In this document: positions 7,511 to 14,312 of the stretch, one piece after another
How positions within the stretch are numbered: the stretch's first letter is position 1
Layout: each line of letters begins with the position of its first letter
NCBI GenBank assembly: GCA_000310025.1
Contig: FN648999.1
Span: 1-14,312 of the forward strand
Length of the DNA stretch: 14,312 bases
Reading direction: 5' to 3'
Source of the DNA: Ectocarpus siliculosus
Taxonomy: Eukaryota > Sar > Phaeophyceae > Ectocarpales > Ectocarpaceae
The notes under the pieces: model-generated
Seen by the model: only the letters and a program-made list of their open reading frames with translations
Told to the model about the DNA's origin: nothing
The model's database searches: none
Position numbers and translations under genes: made by a program

Positions 7511-8407
7511 CTACTTCTCAGATCTCGAGCCTAGAGCAAAATTACGATGAACTTCAAAAAGATCTCTCGGCAGCGCCTTCGTCAGGATGTCCGCATGCTG
7601 TCTTTCGCTAGCGACATGACTGATTTCCAACACTCCCTCTTCTGTCAAATTCCTAAGGAAATGGTGCCTCACGTCAATGTGCTTACTGTTACACGAACTA
7701 AGTGGATTCTCAGCAAGTGCAATCGCACCCTCGTTATCCTCGCGTACCTGGATCTTACCAAGCTTCTCACTAGGCCTCAAGAACTCGAGCATTCCATTGA
7801 CAAACAGAGCCTCTTTCACACCGTCACCCATCGCAACATACTCTGCTTCAGTTGTTGAAAGTGTGACACATTTCTGCGTCCTAGAAATCCAAGCAACAAG
7901 ACAGTCAGCTACAAGAACTAGTGCTCCCGAAACTGATCTACGGTCAGTGGCCTTACTGGCGAAGTCTGCGTCTACGTACACCAACGTGCCTACGTCTACC
8001 ATAGTGTCCTGCTTGTACTTCAAAGTTAGATGTGCCGTCTCCAGAAGATAATTCAGAATCTTCTGGGCCGCCTTCCAGTGGCTCTTCTTTGGCTCGTGAG
8101 AGTGCCTCGCCACCGCCCGCACAGCATTTGAGATGTCGGGCCTTGTCTGGTTGGCGATCCACATCAGGCTCCCCACCACCTCTCGGAACGGCACATCCCC
8201 TGCCGCCTCATCCTCCATCACGGACCTGTAATCACTTAACAGGGGAAGCAGGGATCGAGCTGGTGCGACAAACATTGAATCTCTCGAGAACACTCCTGAT
8301 GTAACTCTCTTGAGACATCTCAATCGTATCAGCCTCGCGGTCGCGAACGAATGCGCAACCAAGAAAGAACTTGACCTCGCCCAAATTCTTCGTGGGGAGA
8401 GAGTCAC
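7511..8407 (-). pseudogene. Copia pol: end of RT and RNase H
   Basis: The 298-residue frame carries the C-terminal part of the RT region (VPFREVVGSLMWIANQTRPD, residues 72-91) and a full copia-type RNase H, which degrades RNA in the RNA-DNA hybrid. Catalytic acids are visible at Asp146 (VDADF), Glu187 (STTEAEY) and Asp224 (REDNEG). The family signatures SKHIDVRHHFLR (241-252) and HADILTKALP (271-280) follow. The first ~57 residues are out-of-frame sequence; real homology begins near LSDYRSVMEDEAAG, so a frameshift near 8240 separates this piece from the preceding RT fragment. The RNase H domain itself looks intact. Confidence 0.92.
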
Positions 8408-8498
8408 CTAGCGCTTCCACAACCATCTTGGCAAGCCTCTCAATTCCTGCATACAGAATGTCATCCACATGAATCAAAGTGAAGAAATTCCAAACCAT
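8232..8498 (-). pseudogene. Copia pol: RT fragment with catalytic HVDD box
   Basis: This frame contains the RT motif C as HVDDILYAG (residues 10-18; two Mg-binding Asp at 12 and 13), followed by thumb-side sequence (TKNLGEVKFFLGC, SQESYIRSVLERF). The first nine residues are the preceding RT piece read in the wrong frame. Normal copia RTs have well over 100 residues between motif A and this box; here they are gone. The frame ends shortly after SIPASPVK, just before the frameshift into the RNase H segment. Confidence 0.88.
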
Positions 8499-8754
8499 AC
8501 TTGCACGCCAATGCTACCAACAAACGAATCGATGCAGCATTTGCAGTAGGCGAGAAAGTCTCAAGATAATCCACACCATGCTTCTGCTTGAAGCCCTTCG
8601 CTACAAGCCTAGCCTTGGCCTTCACTATCTTGCCTGTTTCATCTGCTTTCCATTTGTAGACCCATCTAGCATCTATCACGTTACAGCCTATCGGAGCCTT
8701 TACTGCTAACGCAAACGTTCCTGCTCTTAACAAGCCTTCAAATTCTACAGACAT
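8461..8754 (-). pseudogene. Copia pol: N-terminal RT fragment
   Basis: Shows the fingers region of copia RT: WVYKWKAD (residues 31-38), KARLVAKGF (47-55), ETFSP (65-69) and ALACKYGLE. It reaches the motif A region (HFD, Asp94) and then stops. In nucleotide terms the motif A Asp codon is joined within a few bases to the HVDD box of the next fragment, at about 8470-8475. Sequence upstream in this frame (EPGSYPEARQSKYSTIWDEA, reaching about 8815) also belongs to pol, so it continues from the linker after a frameshift near 8810. Confidence 0.9.
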
Positions 8755-8803
8755 GGCTTCGTCCCAAATCGTGGAATACTTTGATTGGCGGGCTTCTGGA
8801 TAG

Positions 8804-9859
8804 CTACCCGGTTCTGACTCTACATCTAATTAGTACTTTCGGCAATTCCATTGCATCAGATGCTCTCTGTTCGACTAAGAGTGCCAATATTATTTCTGAT
8901 GCGGAGATGGGTCCTAGAGTGGCAATGAGGCCGGGTACGCTCTGCTGATTTACTGCCCGAGTTTGCGCACGGGTTCTACCTTCTCTGACCTCAACATTCT
9001 CATTCATAGCAGTGTTGTAACTAGCAAGCTCATGCCGCGCACGACGATTGGATGGTACGTGCGTAGCAGGGGGAAATGCCTCCGATTGTACCTCCTGCCC
9101 TCCCGGCTCAACCAACTCTTGATCCAAACCTTCCTGACTCTCCGACTCTACCTCCTGCCCTCCCGGACCCGCCGATTCTGTCTGCCCTGGCTCCGGCCCT
9201 CCCTGCCCTCCCTCATCGGAGAACTCGTCTGCTGGAGAAGACACAGGGGGAGCTGCGCTACTAGGGGAATTAATCGCGGGCGAAGATGGCATAGAGGGGG
9301 GTTGACCTACACTGCCTGCATCAACACTGCCAACCTCCTCCATTGTTCCACCAGAGATATCACGTCGCAAAAGAATGTGGGGAACTCCTCTCCCTAAAAC
9401 CGACCATACCTCAGCTTCTACATCGTCGTCACGTTCCTCCCCTCCCTGCTCTGCAACCTCTATCGGCAAGAGAGACGATTGCGGTGGAGGGAGTTGTGAC
9501 GGCAACGCTTCCCATGTCACATTCCTCGTTTCCTGAATAGTTCCAGCCCTCGTAAGTACTCTATGACAGTCACGCGGGTGGTTTCTCGAAGGACCCACAT
9601 AAAAGCAAGCCTCACCCTTCGGTAGCAGCTTAGACGGACGCTGCCACCTACAGTACGCCGGTTTCAAAAACGGATACGGTCTAGCATGACTAGCTTCACC
9701 ATGCCACATCTCATACCGTGACTTACTGTCGGGGTTAGCGGAACAAGCTGTGTGGTTAATTGCTTCGCAAGCCCAATGCATCGCCTCAGCCCATAGTCTA
9801 TCAGTCTTAGGTAATTGCACATGCCCAAACAAAACTTTTGCCTGAATACGAGCAGCCAT
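8804..9859 (-). pseudogene. Copia pol: integrase C-terminus and Pro/Glu/Gln-rich linker
   Basis: The first ~130 residues are the C-terminal part of a copia integrase (LWAEAMHWACEAINHT, SRYEMWHGEASHARPYPFL, then the Tyr/Gly-rich region with CFYVGPSRNHPRDCHRVL). They are followed by a ~180-residue disordered linker with repeated PGGQEV-x-SE units. Such linkers normally join integrase to RT. The opening residues overlap the preceding integrase frame, indicating a frameshift near 9830-9860, and the frame ends near 8810 just before RT begins in another frame. Confidence 0.9.
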
Positions 9860-10680
9860 TGCCGCCGCCTCTCAATCAATCCCAAACCACGCTCTGCAAC
9901 ACCGTTGTATTGGGGACTGTAAGCCGGGGTGAACTCTTGCTTAATCAAGAGCTCGTTGCACACGGACGCAAATTCTCCTCCGAAAAACTCCCCCCCATTG
10001 TCAGATCTAACAATCTCAACCAATGATGGGATACCATCAGCACGCACACTTGCAAGGAAACTCCGGAAAGCACTCGCAGCGTCTGATTTACTTTTCAGGA
10101 AATACATCCATGTACGTCTTGTGAAATCATCCTTCACTATCATGGGGTAATGTTTACCCCCTACGGACGCAACGTCCTTCCGCCCTCCTAGGTCAACAAA
10201 AACTCTGCCCAACTTTTTGTCTGATCTGCATTTTGTTTCATGAGCAATCCCTTTCTTGAATGCCTTCGACATCGAACATCCCGTACAAGCATGCATTTTA
10301 CCGGTCAACTCGATACCTAGTCGCTTTGCAGTTGTACGAAGCAATCCCTCATGCGAATGAGCATAAATGTTATGAAACTCGTTCACATCCATCTTAGATT
10401 CATGCTTGGGGTTTGAAGGAGTGAGGGCAGTTAACACCGAACCAACAGATTCATCTTCAAGACGATACGCAGTCTTAATTAGCATGCCATCGAAACTCTG
10501 AAAAATAGTATGTCCGTCGAAAACAGTCATCACACCATCAGGACCACCAAGCAAGGTAATTCCATTACTCACCACCAATATCTGCGCTGGGAGAAAAGGT
10601 GATATCCCAAGTTGGGAGATTACAATACATGCTCCAACTCTACAGAAACTCACGTCAGCAGTCACAAACACCAACTCCAA
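9664..10680 (-). pseudogene. Copia pol: GAG-pre-integrase and integrase catalytic core
   Basis: An HHCC zinc-binding domain is visible: His103, His108, Cys132, Cys135 (EFHNIYAHSH, then ACTGC). The catalytic triad is complete: Asp163 (VFVDLGG), Asp227 (RSDNGGEF) and Glu263 (NGVAERG), a DD35E spacing as expected. After about residue 285 the frame drifts into non-homologous sequence and the true continuation moves to the next frame. It begins with TTG, and its first ~60 residues correspond to the region downstream of a protease; the protease Asp motif (DSGA or DTGA) is not found here or upstream. The enzyme would insert element DNA into the host genome. Confidence 0.93.
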
Positions 10681-10818
10681 GGTTCCAGACAGTGCTCTGG
10701 CTCAAGGGTAGAAAGTGATTTTTCAACACTCGAAATGACTTGTTGGGAGAACCTGCATGCCTAGCCATGGTATTTGAGAGAGTTCTTCAAACAGTCGAAC
10801 AAAATCCACCTTGATATC

Positions 10819-11292
10819 TCAGTCTGGCACAGCACACCCATGTATGTTGTATCCTTTCTCTACCCAGGGGGTCAGATCGAATTCAATGCTTGCAATCGAA
10901 ATCTCTACATGTAGCACAGAAACAAAAGCCTCATACAGATTATTGTTGTGGGCACTCAGTAGAAACAATTGTGACCACGACGGATACGACACGTCCGTCC
11001 CGTCAAAAACAGAAGCTTTGGGAACTTTGAAAGGACTCCTACCCAAGTTTTCTCCTGTGTTATTAATGCCGGCCCCAGGAATATATGTGTTTCCACTGGC
11101 GACACGTCCCCACCACTCACTCGATGGAGTAGATGGGGGCGGAATGGAAGACTGGCTACCTAAAGCCCCACTAACCATTCCCGGAATGGAAGACTGACTA
11201 CCTAAAGTCCCACTAACCATTCCCGAACCGAAAGACTGGCTACCCAAAGCCCTACCTACTAACAGTTCCAATCGAACCAAAGCTTGCAGCAC
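10819..11292 (-). pseudogene. Copia gag, central fragment with 14-residue repeats
   Basis: Contains three tandem copies of a 14-residue unit (GMVSGALGSQSSIP and variants), then a conserved-looking capsid-type segment (KVPKASVFDGTD, then YPSWSQLFLLSAHNNNLYEAF) that I recognise as the UBN2/gag-like part of copia Gag, the structural protein that packages the RNA. The frame ends at CAVPD. No CCHC zinc knuckle follows, and only about 140 bases separate this stop from pol, so the gag C-terminus and protease region appear to be deleted. The join to the N-terminal gag piece is a frameshift near 11265. Confidence 0.75.
11141..11266. repeat. Three tandem 42-bp repeats in gag
   Basis: Units at 11141-11182, 11183-11224 and 11225-11266. 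The first two differ at two positions (GGCTACC/GACTACC and GCCCC/GTCCC); the third is more diverged. As 42 is a multiple of three, copy number can vary without breaking the frame. Confidence 0.9.
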
Positions 11293-11836
11293 CAGCAGAG
11301 GGACGATTTACAGCAGATGCATGGGGGTTCAAGTCTGAGTCTAGAAGACTACTACTCCCAACTCTCACGCTGGACATGCCAAGGACTTGGGCACTGCTGC
11401 CCTTACCTCCCGCAGTCCTGCCAGTAGCATCTACAGGATGCCAACCGGCGTCGGTTCCGCCGCTGGCGCTACCACCAGCAGAGGAACGACAAACAACAAT
11501 TGCACGAAGGTTCAAGCCTGAGTCTGCAAGACTACTACTCCCAACCCACATGCTGGACATGCCAAAGCCTTGGACACTACTGTCCGTACCTCCCGCAGTC
11601 CTGCCAGTGCCATCCGATTGATGCACACCAGCATACTCTGTTTCGCCGCTTCCCGGCGCAGCAGCAAATCAAACAGAGGACTCCACCTGATCACCTCGTT
11701 GCCCAACAAGCGACTTGATTATGCTCGTGAGCTGGGACAACTGTGTCTCAATCGAATCCAGTTTCTCACCACCAATAACATCCTGCGAAGCACCCGGAGG
11801 TGGGTCATCCACATGATCCCCAGCAGGCCCACTCAT
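11252..11836 (-). pseudogene. Copia gag, N-terminal fragment with in-frame stop
   Basis: The start is the ATG at 11834-11836, the first in this frame after the 5' LTR. The first 55 residues (MSGPAGDHVDDPPPGASQ, then a short amphipathic helix IETQLSQLTSIIKSLVG) end at a TGA at 11669-11671. The same frame stays open beyond it (FAAAPGSGETEYAGVHQ) to 11252, through two copies of a ~61-residue Ser/Gly-rich repeat. The N-terminal helix is typical of copia Gag. One nonsense change plus a frameshift near 11265 would explain the break. Without readthrough only the 55-residue peptide would be made. Confidence 0.75.
11291..11612. repeat. Two ~183-bp tandem repeats in gag
   Basis: ACCAGCAGAGG occurs at 11291 and 11474, GGTTCAAG at 11325 and 11509, and TACCTCCCGCAGTCCTGCCAG near 11404 and 11587, a constant offset of 183-184 bases. 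The second copy is partial. The encoded repeat reads GRTAGG, GMSS, VGSSSL in both copies. Confidence 0.85.
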
Positions 11837-11923
11837 CACGAAGCAAGGTGATCAATCTTCCTCCGTTCAGTCTTGACGTACAGTCGAAGGGGACAAGCAG
11901 CAGTCGACTGGTTCTCTATAGCG

Positions 11924-12356
11924 TGTTGGTAAACTCGTGGCTTCTGGGGAAAAGATGTTGTATTGATGAGACCTTGGACCAGGAGAACAGGTCAAAAGGT
12001 GGAGTGAGCAAGGGTGGGGCGAGCACCGCAGCACCGCAGCACCACCCGTCGCTCGACCAACGGACGAAAGCAGAACACAATATCGGAACACAATAATATC
12101 GGAACACAACGACTCAACAGGGGCCAACGTACTTCACAACGTACCATGAATCCTCTGGTTGATGCACTATCCATAAAGAACACACTCGGGGAAATGCACC
12201 ATCCACGAGGAACATTCCTACAGAACGTTCCTTGCTGTTCTGATAATATGTGGCTACTCAGCGATCTGCAACATCGACAGTCCCTCAATTCAAACTGTCC
12301 AATCATATTGTGCTACGTTACTCTGTCGACACACACAGCAGCAACTATCACGAACA
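11924..12356 (-). repeat. 5' LTR of the copia element
   Basis: 433 bases, identical to 6994-7427 apart from a one-base deletion. As the upstream LTR it should carry the element's promoter; a TTTATGG stretch near 12170 on the minus strand could serve as a TATA-like site. The bases directly downstream on the coding strand (CGCTATAGAGAACCAGTCG) should include the primer binding site, but they do not match the tRNA 3' end pattern I would expect. Confidence 0.95.
12209..12231. promoter_or_regulatory. Heat-shock-element-like dyad in 5' LTR
   Basis: Second copy of the GAA-nn-TTC, five-base spacer, GAA-nn-TTC dyad. On the coding strand it sits about 125-148 bases into the LTR, upstream of a TTTATGG TATA-like stretch, a reasonable place for a U3 control element. 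Confidence 0.38.
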
Positions 12357-12361
12357 TCATC
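12357..12361. repeat. Target-site duplication (right)
   Basis: TCATC immediately after the CA end of the right LTR, matching 6989-6993 exactly. Confidence 0.93.
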
Positions 12362-12624
12362 TTCGTCGGCGCCGCTGCTGCCAACGCTATAGCGCAACGC
12401 TGGAGTAGCTGTAATTACCTGCCTCCCGAGCAAAAAAAAACAAGTGTTGGGTCATTACGGACAGACGAGTTCCTCGTTGACTGAATCGTTAATACCTGCA
12501 TGGTGCTCACTACCTTGCGGATCTGCATGGTGCGTTTTGACAAGCAGGCCCATCCCCATCATTCATGTGCTCATTCCAGCACTGTTTCGTAGCAACGTAA
12601 GACTGCAACACCCCGAGACAAGCA
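12362..12624. other. Flank between copia element and RHS-like gene
   Basis: The first ~120 bases continue a plus-strand frame to a stop at 12482-12484 that joins in register with the short frame ending at 6993 if the insertion is removed. The rest lies just beyond the stop codon of the minus-strand RHS-like gene and would hold its 3' untranslated region; I do not see a definite poly(A) signal. Confidence 0.4.
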
Positions 12625-14259
12625 CTAAGCATTTGTCTCCATCACGCCTACCTTACACGCTGACTTTGATTCTTTAGACAACCCTTCCAGCACACCGAGT
12701 GCCTTCACTTCCTTGGTTGCCTTCTCCCATACGGAAAGACTACCCGACGGAACCACGTACAAAAAAACAAAATTCTTGGGTGATGGCCCCTTTGACTGAA
12801 GAGCAGTTTTCCAGTAAGTCTCCACGTATGTTCCGTTGACCCCTTCGGCATCCGCAACCTTCATCTGAAAAAAAAAGAGAGTATCACCACCCTTGTCTAT
12901 TCCGAGCCCATCAATGGCGGGGAAGTTTTGATTTCTGGGTTTGTAGTAGACTCCAGGGCGGAGCATATCAGGGATGCGTGTGCCCTTAAACGCCTCCCTC
13001 TCAGAAAATTGAAAAGTTGACTTTGTCCGAGTACTGCTGTTGCCAAATATTTTCATGCCAAACGTTCGTCCATCAGTCCCGCCCCCATCCGTACTGCCTG
13101 CAATTTCTTTGTGTGCGAAATGCTCAAAGAGTTGCCCCCGAACGGACCCCGTAACCAAACGTTTCGTGTTTTCGTCTTGGAAACCCGACGCCATAATGGC
13201 TGGAAGGATTCTTGTTCCTTGAGCGTCTAAGGCATGACCAACCACTTCAGCCGCGAAGTCGCTGCCAAATGTGACATTTTTAACCTTGGACACTGAGCAA
13301 CTAGGGGGCCAAGGTTTGAGATGTAAGAGTTTATCACCCCAATCCTGGTTCGAAAAGTCGCTGCCTGCGTTCGCGACAAGTAGTGGCAGCGACTTCACAC
13401 TTTCTCTGTTCGCCTTGTCAATCATGGCTTGCGTGTACCTCTCGAAGTCTACCTTACCAAAGACTACTCGTGCCACACCTCCAACAATATCAAAACGTCG
13501 TTGCACTTCGTGTTCTGATATCTCGGGGAAAAGTAACCGCCGACATTCCATCAGTTCGTCCTCACCCCACGGTGCCATGCAAAACTCCTCAGACATATCC
13601 ATCTTCAAGAACTCCTCCGTTCGTCCAATCTTCGGCGAAACAAAGACGACCGTCGGGAGATTCAGAAATTTCTCAGGGCGGAAATTCGGGTCACTCAGGT
13701 ACCACGTGTTGTCATCGTCAAAGAAACCGGCGGTCTTGAAGCTGGATAACTCTCCTACGACGCTCCCCTCATCACTGAAGTGGTACCAAGAGCCTTCTCT
13801 TTCGAACACGACAGTTCGACCTTCAAGCCGCAACTGATACAGAAGAAAAAAGCCGAATACAGATTTTCCTATTCCGGGCGTGCCTACAATGACAATTTTC
13901 GGCGTCGTACCGTCGTTACGCTGAGCAGCACTCTTCCGGATCAGCTGAAACGTCTCATTGTAACAATGACGAACGAAGATCTTGGATCTACATGCAGACT
14001 TGCCAAGGAAGAACGTGCCGTTTGCGAGCGTCAAGGTATTCTCGGTAAGCGCTGCTCCGGTCAGTGCGGCGCCGAAATCTGTCACGTTCTTATTGGCTTC
14101 ATCGGGCAAACAAGCGCAGGGGGGGGGGGGGGGGGGACTCCAAATCCTGGATGCCGGAATCCTTTGGCCATTGACCCCCCATCCCCACAAAGCCGGGACG
14201 GAGCACGCCGGGGTCTCACCGGACCAGGGGGGGGGGGGGGGGGGGGGGGGGGCGCCCAA
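12625..14259 (-). CDS. Crinkler/RHS-superfamily protein: P-loop NTPase plus nuclease-like domain
   Basis: A single long frame (544 codons as opened, starting with TTG). Walker A is GTPGIGKS at residues 126-133, followed by family-typical segments: VVFEREGSWYHF, a Walker-B-region strand TVVFVSPK, CMAPWGEDELMECRRLLFP and GGVARVVF. The C-terminal part has GQLFEHFAHKEI (Glu379), VYYKPRNQNFPAIDG (Asp450) and FFFQMKVAD (Gln465, Lys467), which fits the D/Q-x-K core of a restriction-endonuclease-like fold. This pairing is known from Crinkler/RHS proteins, seen as secreted effectors in oomycetes and as multicopy families in trypanosomes, algae and others. I see no LFLAK-type Crinkler header. There is no in-frame ATG before residue 220, and residues 1-50 come from G/C-homopolymer repeats, so the real 5' end is probably a separate exon, possibly outside the window. 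Confidence 0.82.
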   Translation of the reverse strand: MGAPPPPPPPPWSGETPACSVPALWGWGVNGQRIPASRIWSPPPPPPCACLPDEANKNVTDFGAALTGAALTENTLTLANGTFFLGKSACRSKIFVRHCYNETFQLIRKSAAQRNDGTTPKIVIVGTPGIGKSVFGFFLLYQLRLEGRTVVFEREGSWYHFSDEGSVVGELSSFKTAGFFDDDNTWYLSDPNFRPEKFLNLPTVVFVSPKIGRTEEFLKMDMSEEFCMAPWGEDELMECRRLLFPEISEHEVQRRFDIVGGVARVVFGKVDFERYTQAMIDKANRESVKSLPLLVANAGSDFSNQDWGDKLLHLKPWPPSCSVSKVKNVTFGSDFAAEVVGHALDAQGTRILPAIMASGFQDENTKRLVTGSVRGQLFEHFAHKEIAGSTDGGGTDGRTFGMKIFGNSSTRTKSTFQFSEREAFKGTRIPDMLRPGVYYKPRNQNFPAIDGLGIDKGGDTLFFFQMKVADAEGVNGTYVETYWKTALQSKGPSPKNFVFLYVVPSGSLSVWEKATKEVKALGVLEGLSKESKSACKVGVMETNA

Positions 14260-14312
14260 AGCGGGGAGCCCGAAATCTTTTGGCCATTTCCCCCCCCCCC
14301 CCCCAAAGGGGG
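14119..14312. repeat. ~115-bp tandem units with long G/C homopolymers
   Basis: Runs of 18 G (14119-14136), 26 G (14227-14252) and 15 C (14290-14304). Between them TTTGGCCATT recurs at 14163 and 14278, inside diverged but alignable units (AATCCTTTGGCCATT and AATCTTTTGGCCATT). Read on the minus strand both units give NGQ(K/R)I followed by (L/I)W(A/S) and polyproline. The array reaches the window edge. Run lengths of this kind are unreliable in assemblies. Confidence 0.8.

Larger units (their letters stand above)
6994..12356 (-). mobile_element. Ty1/copia LTR retrotransposon, recent insertion, defective
   Basis: A complete LTR-to-LTR insertion of 5,363 bases read on the minus strand. The order along the coding strand is 5' LTR, gag, GAG-pre-integrase, integrase, reverse transcriptase, RNase H, polypurine tract, 3' LTR. 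Integrase before RT is diagnostic of Ty1/copia as opposed to gypsy. LTRs of 434 and 433 bases begin TG, end CA and differ by one base, and the 5-bp target duplication is perfect, so insertion was recent. Yet the coding part is split into at least seven frame segments and lacks a recognisable protease and much of RT, so this copy was probably copied with enzymes supplied by another element. Confidence 0.95.

Noticed and set aside
9076-9264. Pro/Leu-rich plus-strand frame opposite the pol linker
   Set aside because: It is the antisense of the PGGQEV repeats in the integrase-RT linker and has no independent support.
11880-11923. Primer binding site next to the 5' LTR
   Set aside because: The coding-strand bases after the LTR do not show the usual TGG start of a tRNA-complementary site. 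An internal-tRNA primer is possible, as in some copia elements, but I cannot identify the tRNA from sequence alone.

Overview
The window reads as nuclear, repeat-rich eukaryotic DNA. It holds a Ty1/copia LTR retrotransposon, tyrosine-recombinase (YR) sequences of the DIRS/Ngaro/Crypton kind, a Crinkler/RHS-type NTPase-nuclease gene, homopolymer tracts and many decayed reading frames. There is no sign of bacterial operons. The mix fits a stramenopile such as a brown alga or oomycete, but that is inference; no marker gene fixes the taxon.

Layout. (1) Positions 1-4067 form a large imperfect palindrome. A left arm (1-971) and a right arm (3097-4067) match over 971 bases with one mismatch, and the match reaches the window edge. 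Both arms carry the catalytic C-terminus of a YR, reading outward. The left copy has a longer reading frame (minus, 1707 to 271); the right copy is truncated and fused to other sequence. A second, smaller inverted repeat (2648-2784 with 2961-3097) lies inside. The right half equals the left half with 972-2647 missing. (2) Positions 4068-6988 hold broken genes: a protein-like but unrecognised pseudogene (about 4286-5311), a SET-domain remnant with a Cys/His-rich N-flank (about 5291-5640, possibly to 6060), then about 900 bases with no convincing gene but a cluster of CAGGGT motifs. (3) Positions 6989-12361 are one copia insertion on the minus strand. It has 433/434-bp LTRs differing by a single one-base indel, a perfect 5-bp target duplication (TCATC) and a polypurine tract. 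Gag and pol are split by frameshifts, a stop codon, an internal RT deletion and apparent loss of the zinc knuckle/protease region. (4) Positions 12625 to about 14110, minus strand, are one long open frame for a P-loop NTPase plus nuclease-like protein of the Crinkler/RHS superfamily. It is followed toward the window end by tandem ~115-bp units with long G/C homopolymers.

No gene set here works as a pathway. The window is mainly a record of mobile-element activity: a very recent but non-autonomous-looking copia insertion, an inverted duplication of a YR element that is either recent or homogenised, and an accessory gene family often found in such regions. The strongest candidates for something undescribed are the nested palindrome with its chimeric recombinase frame, and heat-shock-element-like dyads in the LTRs.
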